From Piezodorus guildinii (taxonomy: Eukaryota; Arthropoda; Insecta; Hemiptera; Pentatomidae), in the NCBI GenBank assembly GCA_023052935.1, contig CM041295.1, forward strand, positions 19,654,880-19,718,879: a DNA stretch of 64,000 nucleotides. The letters run 5' to 3'. The notes beneath the pieces were generated by a model. It worked only from the letters and a program-made list of their open reading frames with translations, ran no database searches and was not told the origin of the DNA. This document shows, one piece after another, positions 32,355 to 41,904 of the stretch. How positions within the stretch are numbered: position 1 is the stretch's first letter; the number at the start of each line of letters is the position of its first letter. Both the position numbers and the translations under genes were made by a program.

Positions 32355-32650
32355 TATAAAACTAGCGGACGAGTCCCTGCTTCACATGGATCCGATTTGA
32401 ATGCCATTCATATTTAAAAAATCTCTGCCTCCACCGATATAGAGTTTCTTGCTTTGGGAGTTGTTCGTAAGAAAAATTGTTATTAGCAAAAAAATATATT
32501 TATTTAATTACGTCTATTGATTATTATATTTAATCATCGTTAGAAATGAAAAACGTAAAACAAAATTACTAAGTTTATTTGTTTGTTATTATAAAGTAAA
32601 GCACAGATAATAGAAACTTGTGTTTTTCAATATAAGTAATTGCTATGCAT
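32355..32650 (+). repeat. Repeat family Z, copy 1
   Basis: Homologous to 38435-38720. Shared phrases: GTCCCTGCTTC, GCCATTCATATTTAAAAAAT, CTCTGCCT, CTTTGGGAGTT, TTAGCAAAAAAATAT and GTTTATTTGTTTGTTAT. The GCAGGGAC phrase reversed also occurs at 27670. Possibly a 3' end of a Helitron- or LINE-type element, not resolved. Confidence 0.5.
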
Positions 32651-32796
32651 GCATTCAAAACCTATAGAAATAACAAAGGTTCCCACCCTATTAATAATAA
32701 TATTATTTTATTGCTTTTAGATTTACATCTTTTAGGAAGAGGTTTGGCCTTTAATAATAATAATAATAATAATCGCGTTATCATTTTATTTGTATA

Positions 32797-33692
32797 TTGG
32801 GTTGTGTCACATGAAATGTCCATTTTCAAGGTAAAGAATTTTTATTAAAAATACGATATGAAAACAAGATAATTTTATTCGAAGTATTTACCTTCTTTTT
32901 CTACACTTTTTTATCCCCGAACTGAAAAACTCTGAGCTTTGAAGTGAAACAAATTCTGAAAACGCACTTTTCACTTGATCGTCATTTTCAAAAAGTTTTC
33001 CTTTGATGAAGTTGTCTAAATTCCTGAACAGGTGGTAATCTGTTGGAGACAAGTCGGGAGAATATGGTGGGTGCGCAAGAACTTCGTAGCCCAGTTCTTT
33101 CAATTTTTGCACGGTATGTTTTGAAACATGGGTCTTGCTGCCGCTCAGTGAGATCATGAAATACCCATGTATCGAGCTTTTTTACTTTCCCAATACACTT
33201 TAAATGTATGGAAACGGTAGATGCACTTGCATTTAGTTGTGCTGAGAATCCTTTAACTGTTTGGTAGGGGTTTCCTTCTACTGTATGTTTGAGGACATCG
33301 TTGTCTATTACGGACGGAGGTCTTCCTCGGGGCAAGTTTTTCACGTCGGTATCCCCAGCTGAAAACTTAGCAAACCAACGGTGTATTGTTCATTCATTAA
33401 CACTCCCTTCCCCAAACGCCTTGCAAATATTTCTAGCGGCCTCAGCTGCTGAATGGCCGAGTTTAAACTCGTACAAAAATATTACTCGAAAATCGCGTGT
33501 TTCTATGTTCATATTTAGAGGTATACTAAAAAGTGGGTAATTGATTGGGAAGCTAATGTTTATAATACAAAGGTAGAGGATTAGTAACTGTTAACTTTAA
33601 ATAGGTAAACATTCGGAAGAAAACAACAGAGACCTGCAAAATCTTTTATGTATTTCAGAAACTATAAGAACGGACATTTCATGTGAAACTAC

Positions 33693-33696
<4 letters not shown>
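32797..33696 (-). mobile_element. mariner copy 2, complete ends, internally deleted, TA TSD
   Basis: 900 bp between TA dinucleotides (32795-32796 and 33697-33698). Both terminal repeats are present: left TTGGGTTGTGTCACATGAAA, right reversed TTGGGTAGTTTCACATGAAA. The minus strand encodes both halves of the transposase around the shared internal deletion. A usual mariner is about 1.3 kb, so roughly 400 bp are missing. With both ends intact it could be moved by a transposase supplied elsewhere. Confidence 0.93.
32875..33512 (-). pseudogene. mariner transposase, central catalytic part deleted
   Basis: Starts MNIETRDFRVIFLYEFKLGH and SAAEAARNICKAFGEG (first helix-turn-helix), with disruption near 33400. 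It continues with LPRGRPPSVIDNDVLKHTVE, NPYQTVKG and VKKLDTWVFHDLTERQQ. It then jumps to THVSKHTVQKLKELGYEVLA, HPPYSPDLSPTDYHLF and SSEFFSSGIKK. Only the third Asp (SPTDYH) of the DD34D triad remains. A further short loss near the end removes the usual KLVSPWEKCVE segment. Confidence 0.9.
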
Positions 33697-33768
<72 letters not shown>

Positions 33769-33775
33769 TATAACA
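33697..33775. repeat. (TA)n microsatellite
   Basis: About 65-75 bp of nearly pure TA starting at the mariner TA target. The hydrophobic IY-repeat frames on the minus strand are artefacts of it. Confidence 0.95.
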
Positions 33776-33884
33776 TGTAAAGCAAGCAAAAGAAATAGTA
33801 GAAAGAGACGGGTTAAAAATATTCAATGAAAAAAACAGAATTAATGACAATTGATAAGGAAAAAAAAATCTAAACACACTTATT

Positions 33885-34066
33885 TTTATAGATAATGATA
33901 TAATAGATTATTTAAAAAATACGCGTTTTTATTGAAACACAATTTAATTAATTCTTTAACCTTTTTAGTTTCACTTACCTAAATAATTCATCTCAACTTT
34001 ATTTGAAAACTCGGAAAAAAACGGAGGTAAGTGAAAGTCGTGTGTTGCGCGCACCAGATTTTACTC
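33885..34066 (+). repeat. Helitron-like family, right-end fragment
   Basis: Ends ACGGAGGTAAGTGAAAGTCG then TGTGTTGCGCGCACCAGATT, matching the right end of the element at 55088. The upstream part matches about 200 bp of the same element (TAATGATATAATAGATTATTT, AATTAATTCTTTAA). Confidence 0.65.
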
Positions 34067-34912
34067 TGCTATGGGTGACTTAACATGGAGATATGTAAAT
34101 ATCATCTAACAATATCACAAATATCTTGATACGTGGAAATAGTATTGCCGAACATTGACGGTGCAAACAATGCATTGAGCAATCCTTGCACAATAATTTA
34201 TATATTCAGCAATTACTCATGCAATATCCAACCCAGGGTTCCCTTGCCTAAGATAGATAAACTTGGAATTCATCACGGCGTGTGCTGTGTTTGGAAATGA
34301 TGTAAATATTGCATTGGCGTAACTTGATTCTATTGACATATGGATTCTCTAGTTTGTATTAAAAAGCAAAGGATGATTAGCAGTCAGATCCGCATATATA
34401 TCAATTGATGTCAATAAAGTCATCCTAAACTGATCTGGAGTCAAGGAGCTATGGGCACTTTTATTTATCAGACGATGTAAACTAAAAATATGCTTAAACG
34501 AAAGTCCTTATCATAGACAAAAAATAACTTCTTGATTTCTATACTGGGTTTCTTCCATGTAAAATTTGGTCTGAGCTGGGTTTTTCCTATTAGATCCGAA
34601 TTAGGAATTGCGATTTCAAGCAGTAAGAACTGACTGGACTACCATTGATCGGCCGGATCGGTGAAATCTATTAAAAATATCTGCTTTTGATGATTATTAA
34701 TTGGAAATAAAGCCGACATGTTTAGAAGGTGAAAGGGCCTTTTCGGCCGCTATGTTTGTAGCTCCATTACAAGTCGACTGCTAGATGATTTTTAACCGAA
34801 ATTGAAATTGATTTTTTAATAATGTGTACTAAAGTAATTGGAATTAATAATATTCTTTTTGAGCAAAATGTGAGTAGAATAATTTAAGGAGTTATAATAG
34901 AAGCTAATAAAA
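34067..34912. other. Stretch without recognised genes
   Basis: No motif or repeat is recognised in about 850 bp. It is somewhat less AT-rich than the surroundings, but has no sustained frame. Confidence 0.5.
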
Positions 34913-35745
34913 ATCGGTGAAGGCTTAAATATGGGTGACAAGATTCCGGTTTTGGGGTATGCCGATGATTTGGTACTGCTAGGTGAAGACACGGAAACCA
35001 TACATCTAAATACATGTTTGTTAATAAAAACCGGTAAAGAAATAGAACTCGAAATAAATACCGATAAGAAGAAATATATGATTAGTAGCAGAAACGGTGG
35101 CAATCTTGGGTGATATTGATTTATCAGGGCATACTTTTGAACACGTAGAGAAATTCAAGTATTTAGGTTCAATGATAACAAGAAAAAATTAAATCCAGGA
35201 AGAAATAAAGTCACGGTTAAAGGTTAGAAATGCGTGTTATTATTCAGTTGCTAAGTTACTTAGCTCACGTCTTCTATCTAAAAACTTAGAGGTTAGAATT
35301 TATAAAACTATTATTCTGCGAACGGTTCTTTACGGATGTGAAACGTGGCCGCTTACTTTGAAGGATGAACAACGGCTTAAGGTTTTTGAAAATAAGGTAC
35401 TGCGTAAAATATTTGGTCCGAAGAGAGATGAGGTCAATGGGGAGTTAAGAAGGTTGCACAACGCGGAGTTGCGGAACTTGTATCATGTGAATATAAGCAT
35501 CGCGGAGTCTCAAATGGACGAGTTAAGTTGTTGGGCTCGGTGAAGAGAGGATTCCGCGAAAGTTGGTATTCGCTGATCCGACTAGGCCGAAGCGTCGATG
35601 GGAGGATAGCTTTAAGGCTGATCTCGGGGGCTTGGGCTTGAACGGTGAACATTGGACGAGTATGTGTAGGCTGAATTTGGTGGTATCGGCATCGAACCTT
35701 CGGGTTCGCTAAGACTATTATTATTATATTATTATTATTATACAA
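34913..35745 (+). mobile_element. RTE-A LINE, 5'-truncated copy
   Basis: Starts just before NMGDKIPVLGYADDLVLLGE (RT motif C YADD intact) and proceeds through GKEIELEINTDKKKYMISSR, KFKYLGSMITRKN, TVLYGCETWPLTLKDEQRL and KVLRKIFGPKRDEVNGEL to the (ATT)n tail at about 35710-35740. Frameshifts at about 35108 and elsewhere, plus a deletion after TDPT around 35580. No clean TSD was read. Confidence 0.9.
34931..35700 (+). pseudogene. RTE-A reverse transcriptase C-terminal part, disrupted
   Basis: Three frames are needed to follow the protein: 34931-35113 (YADD box), an untracked segment to about 35357 containing a stop at AAATTAAATCC (TTAA), and 35358-35543 (KDEQRLKVFENKVLRKIFGP). The final VVSASNLRVR segment is in yet another frame. 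Without RT motifs A and B it cannot function. Confidence 0.85.
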
Positions 35746-36046
35746 GCTTATTATTGTGCTATTCATTAGACAGATTCATCAAATGATGATGGTGCCTGTC
35801 AAAAATATAAGACTTGTTGCGTTCTCAAATAATTTAGTATTATTGTAATCACAATTACAACCTCAGTTAATTATATTAGTTTTTATGAAGTTACTCGACA
35901 AAATAATTAAACTATCTGAGAATGTGAAATCTAGGAAGACTGAGCTGTAAAAATGTAGCTCAGTCTTCCTATGATTTGTATAGATTTGTACTTAGTACTT
36001 CATATAATTCAGTACTTAACACCGTGTTATGAGTGAGCAATTTCTC

Positions 36047-36331
36047 AAAAAAAAAAAAAACATGGGATCATTACATATAGAGATTCTTACTGTTTCTAGG
36101 CCAACGTCTCTGCAATGAGGTGATTCGGCCGAGATCACGCTCAGCCACCAGGATTTCTTCCCATATTTGGGTACCCATTTTATAGAGGCTGGACCTGCCC
36201 CAGGAGGGTATCTATACCGTAGGATCGCCCTCCGGCCGAAATAAGAAAATAAATAATATAGCGTCACAACCGGGATTCGAACCCAGGACCCGGAACACAC
36301 CCACTCTATCCACTAGACCACGCCGCTCCCT
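36047..36331 (-). mobile_element. SINE1, full-length minus-strand copy with TSD
   Basis: Reading the minus strand: GGGAGCGGCGTGGTCTAGTG (A box), CTGGGTTCGAATCCCGG (perfect B box), GGCGATCCTACGG, CCTCTATAAAATGGGTACCC, and a terminal T run (plus-strand A run at 36047-36060). AATTTCTC flanks at 36039-36046 and 36332-36339 (8-bp TSD). Confirms the poly(T) tail seen at 10007. Confidence 0.9.
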
Positions 36332-36469
36332 AATTTCTCTGAAACAAATTTTATAATAATAAGGCCTCTACAGCCAACTTATAGGATGCTAAATCCAAGA
36401 AAATAATAGCTTAGTGTCATAACATCCATTTCAGTTAGGCAACTTTTTATGTAATGTTGGGCGGTAACA

Positions 36470-37860
36470 TTAAAATCTATCAGTCTTTCGATATTCTCAA
36501 CAAAATATCAATTTTAAAAGGAGAATCGACTCAAAAATGGTTGCTATCTTCCATTTCGAATCGTAACAAGATATGTTAATTTTTAAAAATCCTTTCAACG
36601 AGAATGGTGACTTTAATTTTTTTTTTTTTAATTTATTTATAGTAATTTACAACTGTATTAAAGAACACAATAAGTAAACATGTAGCATGAAAAAAAAAGT
36701 CATGAAAATGTCTTGAGAAAGAACTACCCAGTAGTAGCACTTCACTAACTATTTTAAGGCAGTAGGTCCCGAGGCCAACTTCTTTTCAGTAGCCTTGGAG
36801 AGTTATCAGGGATATTTAAGGAAGATAAATTACGGACAAGTGGGTTTGTGTGGGCAGGGAGTTTAGAATGAAAAGAGGAGTATCTATCACGGGCTATGTC
36901 TGCAACAAATGTAATATTTAGGTCATTATGGAGGAGTTGATTTGTAACAAATAGGGGGCATTCAGGACTTTGGGAAGGATGCGGGAGGAATTAGATGGTT
37001 TTGTAGAGCCCCAAAGCTCGATTCCATATGTCCAAATAGGTCTGATCATAGTGATGTAAATGAGTCTTTTGTAATATACTGTTAGTTTTGAACGTTTATC
37101 TAGTAAGTGCTGTAGTAATCGGTATCTTCGAGCAGTCTCTTGTCGTTTCAGTCTTGTGTGAGGATTCCAAGTAGGCGCTTGTCAAGATGGAGACCTAGGT
37201 ATTGGATTTGTTTAACAGGAGGAAGGGTAATGTTATCAAAGGATACTGGGGGGGGGGCAGGAAGCCATGAGTTTGCGACGAAGGGTAATGGTAATTGTTG
37301 GGAGACTTTAACTTATAGTAAAAAAAAATTGAAACCGTACTTAAAACATTAAAATCGGGGATATCCTTCGAAAAGGTAAAATAAGCCCTTTTCGTGCATA
37401 ATACTACCCTCTCTCCCTTGTATAGACAATTAGACCTATGCTATTTCGGACAGATTTTCGCATCGGAAAGAGAGTTTCTATATTATAAAGTTTCTTTTTT
37501 AGTGTGGTAATCCTAGTTACCAGTAAAATATTTCGGTTCGAATCATTTTGAAAGGAAAATCGGCTCCAAAATGGTGGCTATCTTCCATTTGGAATCATAT
37601 CCTTGTAACAAGATATCTCAATTGGTAAAAATCCTTTCAACGAGAATGGCTTTAACTTAAATTAATTTAAACCGTAGTTAAAATATCAAAATCGGGCATT
37701 TGCTTCGAAATAGTAAAGTTAGACCTTTTTGTGTTTCGAAACTCCATGTAATTCTTTCAACTTTTCATCGCTAACTTGATTTAAAAGTTCTTGAATTGAT
37801 TTTAATAACGAAGCTGAGTGAGATTTGGGTGTTGCGCGTACCAGATCTCTCAAGCGAAGC
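36470..37860 (+). repeat. Tandemly duplicated repeat, Helitron-like right end
   Basis: Unit 1 (36488-36616 continuing at 37312-37420) and unit 2 (37530-37745) share GGCTATCTTCCATTT, TAACAAGATAT, AAATCCTTTCAACGAGAATG and TTAAAATAT.AAAATCGGG. The right end, GTGTTGCGCGTACCAGATCT (37832-37851), is the terminus of the Helitron-like family. Unit 1 is split by the Jockey at 36617. Confidence 0.6.
36617..37303 (-). mobile_element. Jockey-B LINE, 5'-truncated copy with 8-bp TSD
   Basis: T run on the left, minus-strand Jockey-B C-terminal coding remnants (PIWTYGIELWGSTKPSN, RYRLLQHLLDKRSKLTV-like, WNPHTRLKRQE) with many indels. GACTTTAA is at 36609-36616 and 37304-37311. The second unit of the surrounding tandem repeat (about 37640) shows the uninterrupted sequence. 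Confidence 0.9.
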
Positions 37861-38434
37861 ATTGACTAATAATGGGAATTCTAAATATAATTCATCTACC
37901 TATGTATTTTTTAAAAATTAAATATCTACTCAGCGCAGGGCTTTACTTGCTGTCAAGTATGAAAGGAAGCGATAAATAAGACTAGATGGTCGAAATAAAG
38001 CTGCTCCCGACAATAGGGAGAGTGGGTAGAGGCATTTATTTACGTTTTCGTCACGAAGGGAGCATGAATTTCGTGAGGGGGATTAAATATTCCATCTAAA
38101 GGAGGCAATCCCTATGCCTCCCTTTTTAACCACTTCAACGAAGAGGCATATTTTGGGGAAAATGGCTCCGAGAAAAACAACCCACTTCTGAATCCGTGAA
38201 TATTTTATGCAGAACAAAGAAAGATTTCATTGTGGATTCCTTGCGGGAAGGGAAGGGGAGGAGGGTGGTATAAACCATTCAAGTAACACGGGATTCTTAA
38301 GTCAGCACCGTTCCTACTTTCTGCGTATAATTGAAAATATAGCCTATATTTAAAAACAGCTCATAATATATTCTTCGTACACCTTTAATAATTTTAAAAG
38401 TCAGGTTCCCTGGTTCAATTCAAATTAGCTATAT
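37861..38434. other. Stretch without recognised genes
   Basis: No gene recognised. A GAGGCAATCCCTATGCCTCC palindromic phrase occurs at about 38103; no known element is identified. Confidence 0.45.
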
Positions 38435-38720
38435 ATAGAATACTGGTGGAACCGTCCCTGCTTCGCAATGGTCAAATTTTTCAGAGGTGTCATTCATGTT
38501 TAAAAAGTCTCTGTCTGGCCATTTTAGAGTTTAGCGCTTTGGGAGTTTTATATATCTTATCGGAAAGTGCAGTTAGCAAGAAAATATGTTTATTTTATAA
38601 CGCCTATTCTTCATTAGTTTTAATCCCGGCAGAAAAAGATAACATAAATCAAAATTAGTTATGTTTATTTGTTTGTTATTTTAATATGAACCACCGTTAA
38701 CGGAAAATTTTATTTTAACA
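38435..38720 (+). repeat. Repeat family Z, copy 2
   Basis: See 32355-32650: GTCCCTGCTTCGC, GTCATTCATGTTTAAAAAGT, CTCTGTCTGGCC, CTTTGGGAGTT and TTATTTGTTTGTTATTT are shared. Confidence 0.5.
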
Positions 38721-38789
38721 TAAAACGTAAACTTGATTGCTATTGATAAATTGATTGTTGCTCGAGGACAGATTTAAAAGGGTAATGAA

Positions 38790-38944
38790 TTGTTTTTTTT
38801 AAGATTTGTGTTCGGTAACTCGAGACGGTCGCATTTATCCCACCTCAACGTCGAGTTAAAGTGGTTATCCCTCACATTTCGAAGACAATATTTCCTTGGA
38901 TCATTTCTTTATCAAATCATTAACTCCCACCATCCAGCCTACAG
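38790..38944 (+). pseudogene. CR1/L2-like LINE protein scrap
   Basis: VELKWLSLTFRRQYFLGSFL then YQIINSHHPAYS matches EELKWLFPSYRRKYFLASFL and YQVIQSRCPFYIS of the element at 51500-53800 (its thumb/C-terminal region). It joins the 3' edge of the LINE-B copy at 38943 without a visible TSD. Confidence 0.8.
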
Positions 38945-40258
38945 CCTCTTTATCTTCCTTCTATGTACCTTTACTAGCGTGGAGGGGCATCGATCTAACG
39001 CTGCCAAGCTTCACATCTGATTTCTGCAGTTTCTGCAATCTTTTCCCTCCGATCCTCTGGATATATCCGTCATATAAAATCCTAGGCCTTCCGCGCGCCT
39101 CATTCCAGCGAATCGAGCTTCCAAAACTTTTCTTGGTTTGCGGTCCTAATTCATTCGAAAAAAATGGCCGAACCATTATAGCTGTCGCTTCTCGAGGATG
39201 GTTTTCAGCGCAGGAATTTTCAGCTCCGCTCCAATTCCTTCATTTCTTACTCATTTCAGCTGCAGTAATTCGACTTATTTCTTTATCCAGCATTACCCAG
39301 CTCTCGCTCCCGTAGGTAAGAGTGGGGAGGTATACAGATTTGTAAATGTAGAGTTTCGTCTCTAGCCCCACATCTCGATGGCCAACAATACTATTGCATA
39401 TACTGTAATAGATTTTATTTGCTTTAGCAATCCTGTTTGCAATTTCGTAGTCTATTTTTCCTTGTCTTTTTATATTGCAGCCTAAGTAGAGAAAGTTTTC
39501 AACTACTTCGAGAACCTCGCCGTTACAAATCACCTCCACTGTCTCCACGTCATCTCGGGACAGGACCAGTATCTTGCTCTTGGAGACTTTTATGGTAATT
39601 CCCTTTCGCTGAAGTTCTTCCTGCCATTCTATTAGAGCTTGCTGTAGTTTGTCTTTCGTATCACAAATAAGGACGATATCATCAGCGTATAACAGTGACT
39701 GGCTCAGTATCGTCCTCATGTTCCACTTACCAAGCACTGTTCGGGCAGTTCGCCTTTTACAAATTTTATGGATCTCATCCATAAACACTGTAAACAGAAG
39801 CGGGCTCAGACTGTCACCCTGCTTTACTCCTCTATCAATGGGAAAAGGAGCAGATTCTGTTCCATTAATCCGTAACACTCCTTTAGAATCAGTGTATACA
39901 GATTTTATGGCGGAAATAAGATCTATTGGTACATTTTTTGCTGCAAGGGCGTACCATATTTCTTGACGTTGGACCGAGTCGAAAGCAGCCTTAAGGTCCA
40001 GGAATGCGAGATATGTGCTTCTATCTCTATCCCATGATTTTTCTAATATATTTCTTATGACAAAGATACTATCCTGGGTCTGCCAGCCAGGGCGAAAACC
40101 TGCTTGCTCCTCTCCCAGTTATTCCTCCACAATTCGTCGTAGCCTTTTCTCCAGAATGTGCGTGTACATTTCGTATGCCACGGACAGGATTCTAATTGGT
40201 CTATAATTAGCACATTCCATTTAACTTCCTTTTTCGTGAATAGGAATAAACACACTGT
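38943..40258 (-). mobile_element. LINE-B, 5'-truncated second copy
   Basis: Matches 13085-14440 of the full-length copy with a few percent divergence. Its 5' edge is at CACACTGT (40258), inside the RT before motif A. The 3' edge is at 38943. A deletion near 39250 removes about 190 bp relative to the first copy (the 13390-13440 equivalent is shortened). Confidence 0.92.
39240..40250 (-). pseudogene. LINE-B reverse transcriptase, truncated
   Basis: A 212-codon open stretch (39878 down to 39240) carries INGTESAPFPIDRGVKQGDS, LLYADDIVLICDTKDKLQQA, WQEELQRKGITIKVSKSKIL and PTLTYGSESWVMLDKE. Upstream RT residues (AFLDLKAAFDSV region near 39980-40010) are on the same strand in a broken frame. The region at 39600 keeps the base that the full-length copy has lost, so the frame is intact here. 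The C-terminus is cut short at MSKK by the 39245 deletion. Confidence 0.88.
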
Positions 40259-40569
40259 TTTGAATTTGATCCATTTTAATATTTATATTTTTTTTTTACT
40301 TATTTATATCATAAACGTAATGAAATAAATAAAAAATTAATTTTTATTAGTTCTTGGTTAGTTGTTATAACTACTACCAGAATAAAATCTGCAATTATGT
40401 CGAATTTTAAGCATTTTGCTATCAGAAACAATTAACATTGTGAGGTTAAATGAATTGAAAGAAACTTCACGGAAAATAGCGGTAAAAGGAATCTACAGAG
40501 GTCACAGTTCTTAAAATTAATATTATAATTCATTAATTTTTATTACAATTAAAAGTCGTTTGAATGACT

Positions 40570-41123
40570 AAATGTATTGTTAGGTTCTTTTAATTAAAGT
40601 GATCCATTTTCATTCGGATTTTTGCCATTTTCAAGGGATCTAAAAACATCATTTATTTTAAAATTAAAAGATAAACAACATTACTTTTTTTACATTGTTA
40701 TAAGGAAATTTACATACCTTTTAATATGCCTTCATAATGCACTTATATAAATATACATTTTGTCACGTTTAAAAAAAAAAAACAATTAAAGGCTGACCAG
40801 CCCTGTCATGCTTGCTATCACCCACTGGATTAAAGCAATGTATTCCTTCACTCTTAGCACTTGATATTAAAACCAATATTTTTCTTTATTCTCATTTATA
40901 ATGTAATCATCTCAAAACTATATTAAATAATAATCAAATTAACATTTTATATACATACATATATACATTGTTTTATTTCCTCCTTCTCTAATCAATCAAG
41001 TCCACATTTGTTTTCACAGCCAAATTTTTCTTTTAAAATTCTCTAAAAAATGATTACTATATATAAACATATAAATATGCAAACATCCACACATACATAT
41101 ACTTATACACATACATATACACG

Positions 41124-41155
<32 letters not shown>

Positions 41156-41220
41156 CACACCACACACACACAAACACACACACACACATACTTACATATA
41201 AACATATAAATAAATATATT
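40570..41220 (-). mobile_element. Element X2, relative of X1 in reverse orientation
   Basis: Left edge TTGTTAGGTTCTTTTAATTA AAGTGATCC, shown as TTGTTAGGTTCTTTTAATTA followed by AAGTGATCC. It then runs through TTGCCATTTTCAAGGGATCT, ATAAACAAC, a single copy of the 51-bp unit (about 40760-40805), CTTGCTATCACCCACTGGAT and GATATTAAAACCAATATTTT. All match X1 in reverse. A long CA tract (41118-41190) and AT-rich DNA follow, and the second terminus is not recognisable. Confidence 0.7.
41118..41190. repeat. (CA)n microsatellite
   Basis: About 70 bp of CA repeats with a few interruptions; the Cys/Val frame on the minus strand is an artefact. Confidence 0.95.
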
Positions 41221-41691
41221 AATATCTAATTATTATTCATTTTACGAGAGAACTTAAACTTCTATATTTTTTTCATCGATTTTTATATGCTTTCCTTTAA
41301 TTTTTAATACTTAATATTATCTGTTTGTGTAATCGCTATTTTTTAAAAAACGTGAGGTAATGTTTAATTTTGAAGACTTTTTTTTTTTTTTTTTTTTTTA
41401 TTGATGCAATTTCTAGGACCATGACTGTACATAAACAAAAGTATAGAAAAAATAGTAAATTTTCATTGCCTAGCTTTGAGTGAGAGTGATACATTTTTTT
41501 AACATAGAGAAGTAATAAGGAATTTAAAAACGGGCAGTTTTAGAATAGTTATTAATTTTAATTATAAACTATGTAACATTGTTATTTGTGTTGAGATAAC
41601 TCTTAAATATTTTTAAAAATATTTTGTGCAATAATTTATTTTTTTATTTAAAATTGCCACCTTGCTTTTAATAGTTTTAATAATTTACATC

Positions 41692-41904
41692 CCTCGCGCG
41701 GATCTCATTACCGCGTATGGGGAGCGTCCCACGGGTGGCGGATGTGGGAATGGTCGGTGGAATTTCCTCGGAAGCTCCTCCCGGCTAAGTCCGGTGCACT
41801 CGCTGACCAACAATGAGAGCGGCCCCCCAGGCTTGCTGGAGGGTGTGACGTAGGTTCGAACGCCCTACTCACATATTTTAGTTCACAAAATATCACCAAA
41901 AGTC
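41692..41904 (+). promoter_or_regulatory. Putative 5' UTR/internal promoter region of RTE-A
   Basis: A GC-rich 213-bp leader (CGGATCTCATTACCGCGTAT, GAAGCTCCTCCCGGCTAAGT) between the TSD and the ATG, in sharp contrast with the AT-rich flanks. LINEs usually carry an internal promoter here; no specific element is recognised. Confidence 0.4.

Larger units (their letters stand above)
40300..41445 (+). repeat. Repeat family Y, split by element X2
   Basis: 40300-40540 and 41222-41445 together correspond to the uninterrupted copy at 25740-26155. The break lies at the TTATTCATT phrase. The right part ends with a T run and GATGCAATTTCTAGGACCAT. Confidence 0.6.

Noticed and set aside
33597..33877. Hydrophobic IY-repeat proteins
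   Set aside because: These are the translated (TA)n tract.
41014..41205. Cys/Val-rich small protein
   Set aside because: Translated CA microsatellite.
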